NCBI GenBank assembly: GCA_903643055.1
Contig: CAHJWV010000498.1
Location: 1-8,576, forward strand
Length of the DNA stretch: 8,576 nucleotides
Source of the DNA: Burkholderiales bacterium
Lineage (GTDB): Bacteria > Pseudomonadota > Gammaproteobacteria > Burkholderiales > Burkholderiaceae
Direction: 5' to 3'
Numbering within the stretch: the stretch's first letter is position 1; each line of letters begins with the position of its first letter. The position numbers and the translations under genes were made by a program. This document shows positions 6,975-8,576 of the stretch, in pieces. Under the pieces are notes generated by a model, which ran no database searches, was not told where the DNA came from, and saw only the letters and a list, made by a program, of their open reading frames with translations.

Positions 6975-7182
6975 TTATTATTAATTGCAGATAAATCAAT
7001 GACTTGTGCCATGTATTTCTGGATATGAAACGACGTTTTCCGATGTGCAAGAATTTGGCGCACCGCAACATGCCCACTTCCCATGATGTGAAAGTACGAT
7101 TCCTGGATGTGAAAGAGCTAACGACTCGCCAGCGTGCGTGGTGTCGTCTGCCTTTGATCTCAACCCTCTGCCGTCGAAATCC

Positions 7183-8109
7183 ATGAGTTCATTTGCCTTT
7201 CTGTCTGATTCGGGGTTCATGCGCGCACCCCAAGGCGCCGCTGATAAACCGTTGGCCGTGGCCGGCATTGCCTGGGATGGCGCGGTGACCAACCGCCCCG
7301 GCGCGCGTTTCGGGCCGCGGGCCATTCGCCATGCGAGCCACATGCTGTGCGATGGCACCCACCCTTACCTGAACGTCACACCTGTCGGCCACCTGTGTGA
7401 TCTGGGCGACCTGCTGCTGCCCAACACCAGCCTGGAAGGCATGCGCGAGGCCTTGATGCCCCAAGCTCGAGCGCTGCTGCCCCGGCATCACATCGCCTGG
7501 ATCGGCGGCGACCACTCGATCACGTTGCCCTTGCTGCGTGCCTACAAGGCCTGGCTCGGCCAGCCGCTGGCGGTGATTCATTTCGATGCCCACTGCGACA
7601 CCTGGCAAGACCATTTCGGCGAGCGCAGCGGCCACGGCACCTGGGTCTATGAAGCGATTCAGGAAGGGCTGGTGATCCCCGCGTGCTTTACCCAAATCGG
7701 CATCCGCTCAGCTGGGGCGCGCGAGGCACGCGAATACGTGCAAGACCAGGGCGGGCAAATCTTCACCGCCCGCGCGCTGCGCGGCCTCGAAGGCTCGGCG
7801 CAGCTGGCCGGCGTGACCGGCGCCATCCGAGAAAGGCTGGGCCAGCATGGCAACCCACCGGTGTATCTGAGCCTGGACATCGACTGCCTCGACCCCGCTT
7901 TCGCGCCGGGCACCGGCACGCCCGAGCCGGGCGGCATGACAAGCAACCAAGTGCTCAGCCTGCTCGAAGACCTCGCCGACCTGCCTTATGTCGGCATGGA
8001 CTGTGTCGAAGTCGCTCCGGCTTATGACCACGCCGAGCTGACCACCTACGCCGCCGCCAGCTTCGTCTGGACCTATCTTTGCGGCCGCGTGGCCGCGATG
8101 CCGCGTTGA
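7183..8109 (+). CDS. speB: Ureohydrolase: agmatinase or guanidino-acid hydrolase
   Basis: A 308-aa Mn-dependent enzyme that removes urea from a guanidino compound. Agmatine to putrescine is the default reading; 4-guanidinobutyrate or 3-guanidinopropionate are real alternatives that sequence by eye cannot separate. The metal ligands are all present: GGDHS (108-112, His111), DAHCD (135-139), and LDIDCLDP (231-238, Asp232 and Asp234), followed by APGTGTPEPGG. Early TNRPGARFGPRAIR (36-49) and late VEVAPAYDHAELT (275-287) also fit; E. coli SpeB is 306 aa. The ATG at 7183 was chosen for length; GTG 7138 or 7141 and ATG 7219 are in frame, and none has a strong Shine-Dalgarno (GGGG sits 4 nt before 7219). 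It is divergent from aceA, and 129 nt later comes an omega-aminotransferase gene on the same strand, which hints at guanidino compound catabolism. Confidence 0.9.
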   Translation: MSSFAFLSDSGFMRAPQGAADKPLAVAGIAWDGAVTNRPGARFGPRAIRHASHMLCDGTHPYLNVTPVGHLCDLGDLLLPNTSLEGMREALMPQARALLPRHHIAWIGGDHSITLPLLRAYKAWLGQPLAVIHFDAHCDTWQDHFGERSGHGTWVYEAIQEGLVIPACFTQIGIRSAGAREAREYVQDQGGQIFTARALRGLEGSAQLAGVTGAIRERLGQHGNPPVYLSLDIDCLDPAFAPGTGTPEPGGMTSNQVLSLLEDLADLPYVGMDCVEVAPAYDHAELTTYAAASFVWTYLCGRVAAMPR

Positions 8110-8149
8110 ATGGACGACGCGGCGACGCCTTCTTCTCCAACGCAGCCCC

Positions 8150-8213
8150 GCCCGGAATCGCCGGTTGACCGGGCTAGACTGCCCTGATCCACCGTCGGGC
8201 GATGCCGTCGCCC
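8150..8213 (+). other. Two GC-rich stems between the ureohydrolase and aminotransferase genes
   Basis: GCCCGG (8150-8155) pairs with CCGGGC (8169-8174) over a 13-nt loop, and GGGCGA (8197-8202) pairs with TCGCCC (8208-8213) over a 5-nt loop. Neither is followed by a T-run. They could be a weak terminator or RNA-stabilising structure in the 129-bp gap; in DNA this rich in GC, chance is a fair explanation. Confidence 0.25.
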
Positions 8214-8238
8214 AGGCCCTACTCGCAGGAATACCGCC

Positions 8239-8576
8239 ATGACTTCCAAGCTCGACGCTTTCTGGATGCCGTTCACGGCCAACCGTCAATTCAAGCAATC
8301 GCCGCGGCTGCTGGCTCGCGCCGAAGGCATGCATTTTTGGACGCCCGAGAACCGGCAAATCCTCGACGGCATTGCCGGCCTGTGGTGCGTGAACGCGGGC
8401 CATGCGCGGCCGAAGATCGTGGAGGCAATTCGCGCGCAGGCCTTGGAGTTGGACTACGCGCCGCCGTTCAACATGGGCCACCCGAAGCAGTTCGAGCTGG
8501 CCGAGCGCCTGGTGGCCTTGACGCCGCCTTCATTGAACAAGGTGTTCTATACCAACTCGGGTTCGGAGTCGGTCGA
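8239..8576 (+). CDS. Omega-amino acid:pyruvate aminotransferase (beta-alanine type), N-terminal part, cut by window edge
   Basis: A class III PLP-dependent aminotransferase that moves the amino group from an omega-amino acid or amine to pyruvate, giving alanine and a semialdehyde. The 112 complete codons present begin MTSKLDAFWMPFTANRQF, very like the LDAHWMPYTANR start of Pseudomonas beta-alanine:pyruvate aminotransferase. They continue with GLWCVNAGH (about 50-58), LDYAPPFNMGHP (about 74-85) and FYTNSGSES (about 103-111), the start of the cofactor-phosphate-binding loop. The PLP lysine lies beyond position 8576. The ATG at 8239 has AGGA about 8 nt upstream, a good ribosome site. The substrate (beta-alanine, GABA, putrescine or another amine) is not decided by this part. 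It follows the ureohydrolase gene by 129 nt and may be co-transcribed. Confidence 0.92.
   Translation, partial: MTSKLDAFWMPFTANRQFKQSPRLLARAEGMHFWTPENRQILDGIAGLWCVNAGHARPKIVEAIRAQALELDYAPPFNMGHPKQFELAERLVALTPPSLNKVFYTNSGSESV

Larger units (their letters stand above)
6915..7115 (+). repeat. Five dispersed copies of the 9-bp motif ATRTGMAAS
   Basis: Same-orientation copies are ATGTGAAAC (6915-6923), ATATGAAAC (7023-7031), ATGTGCAAG (7043-7051), ATGTGAAAG (7086-7094) and ATGTGAAAG (7107-7115). The last four start 20, 43 and 21 bp apart, close to two, four and two helical turns, so they would lie on one face of the DNA. The third and fifth are preceded by CGATGTG and GGATGTG, and the second by GGATATG, so similarity extends one or two bases upstream. 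Such phased repeats are usual for multi-site transcription factor binding. No protein is identified. Confidence 0.4.
6879..7182. promoter_or_regulatory. Divergent control region between aceA and the ureohydrolase gene
   Basis: A 304-bp stretch without a credible gene, between divergently transcribed genes. The aceA-side half (about 6915-7020) is clearly more AT-rich than the rest of the window, as expected of promoter DNA. It holds the aceA ribosome site next to 6878, a perfect palindrome at 6943-6954, an interrupted dyad at 6961-6974, three CTTAT repeats (6956-6960, 6963-6967, 6974-6978), and five same-strand copies of a 9-bp motif between 6915 and 7115. On the minus strand TATAAG (6968-6963) is a possible -10 for aceA, but no convincing -35 accompanies it. 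No promoter for the plus-strand gene can be called with confidence. Confidence 0.6.

Noticed and set aside
6915..7115. CRP/FNR boxes, because several repeats contain TGTGA
   Set aside because: No copy has a matching TCACA half-site at the required 6-nt spacing.
6915..7115. CRISPR array or replication iterons
   Set aside because: Repeats are only 9 bp, too short for CRISPR, unevenly spaced, and no cas or rep gene is nearby.
7004..7186. 60-codon open frame in the aceA/ureohydrolase intergenic region
   Set aside because: Its internal similarity (FLDMK, FLDVK) simply reflects the DNA repeats, there is no Shine-Dalgarno, and it runs into the ureohydrolase start.
7708..8481. 257-codon minus-strand open frame across the ureohydrolase, gap and aminotransferase
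   Set aside because: Spans two well-supported plus-strand genes and the gap between them; Arg/Gly/Ala-rich shadow with no domain.

Overview
The window looks like ordinary chromosome from a GC-rich betaproteobacterium. The likely order is Burkholderiales, perhaps the Comamonadaceae or Rubrivivax-Leptothrix side. This rests on the GC-rich codon use, the tmk-mltG-ygfZ neighbourhood with a DUF4936 gene, and the character of the isocitrate lyase and the omega-aminotransferase. That is recognition from memory; no search was run. There are nine protein genes, the first and last cut by the window edges. I see no rRNA, tRNA, CRISPR array, insertion sequence or prophage gene.

Left block (1-3563). tmk (dTMP kinase, 5' part only) and mltG (endolytic murein transglycosylase) run on the minus strand and abut or overlap. 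Divergent from them on the plus strand are ygfZ (folate-binding, Fe-S-linked tRNA modification), a small DUF4936 protein and an NRDE/TANGO2-like protein. The last two overlap by 10 nt and are probably translationally coupled. A perfect 10-bp stem with a 3-nt loop marks the convergent boundary at 3576-3598.

Middle block (3592-6878, minus strand). In transcription order it holds aceA (isocitrate lyase), an HSL-type alpha/beta hydrolase, and a two-domain protein joining a hotdog acyl-CoA thioesterase to a GNAT acetyltransferase. The hydrolase and the fusion overlap by 14 nt. Together they suggest carbon entry from fatty acyl or ester substrates through acetyl-CoA and the glyoxylate shunt, but shared regulation is only inferred.

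Right block (7183-8576, plus strand). A ureohydrolase of the agmatinase/guanidino-acid family is followed by the start of an omega-amino acid:pyruvate aminotransferase. A plausible pathway is removal of urea from a guanidino compound, then transamination of the resulting amine or omega-amino acid.

The 304-bp divergent region between aceA and the ureohydrolase gene (6879-7182) is the most structured non-coding part. It is AT-rich near aceA. It contains a perfect 12-bp palindrome, a second interrupted dyad, and five same-orientation copies of a 9-bp motif, four of them spaced at about whole helical turns. I found no clearly new multi-gene system. The best leads are the thioesterase-GNAT fusion, this regulatory region, and the ureohydrolase/aminotransferase pairing.
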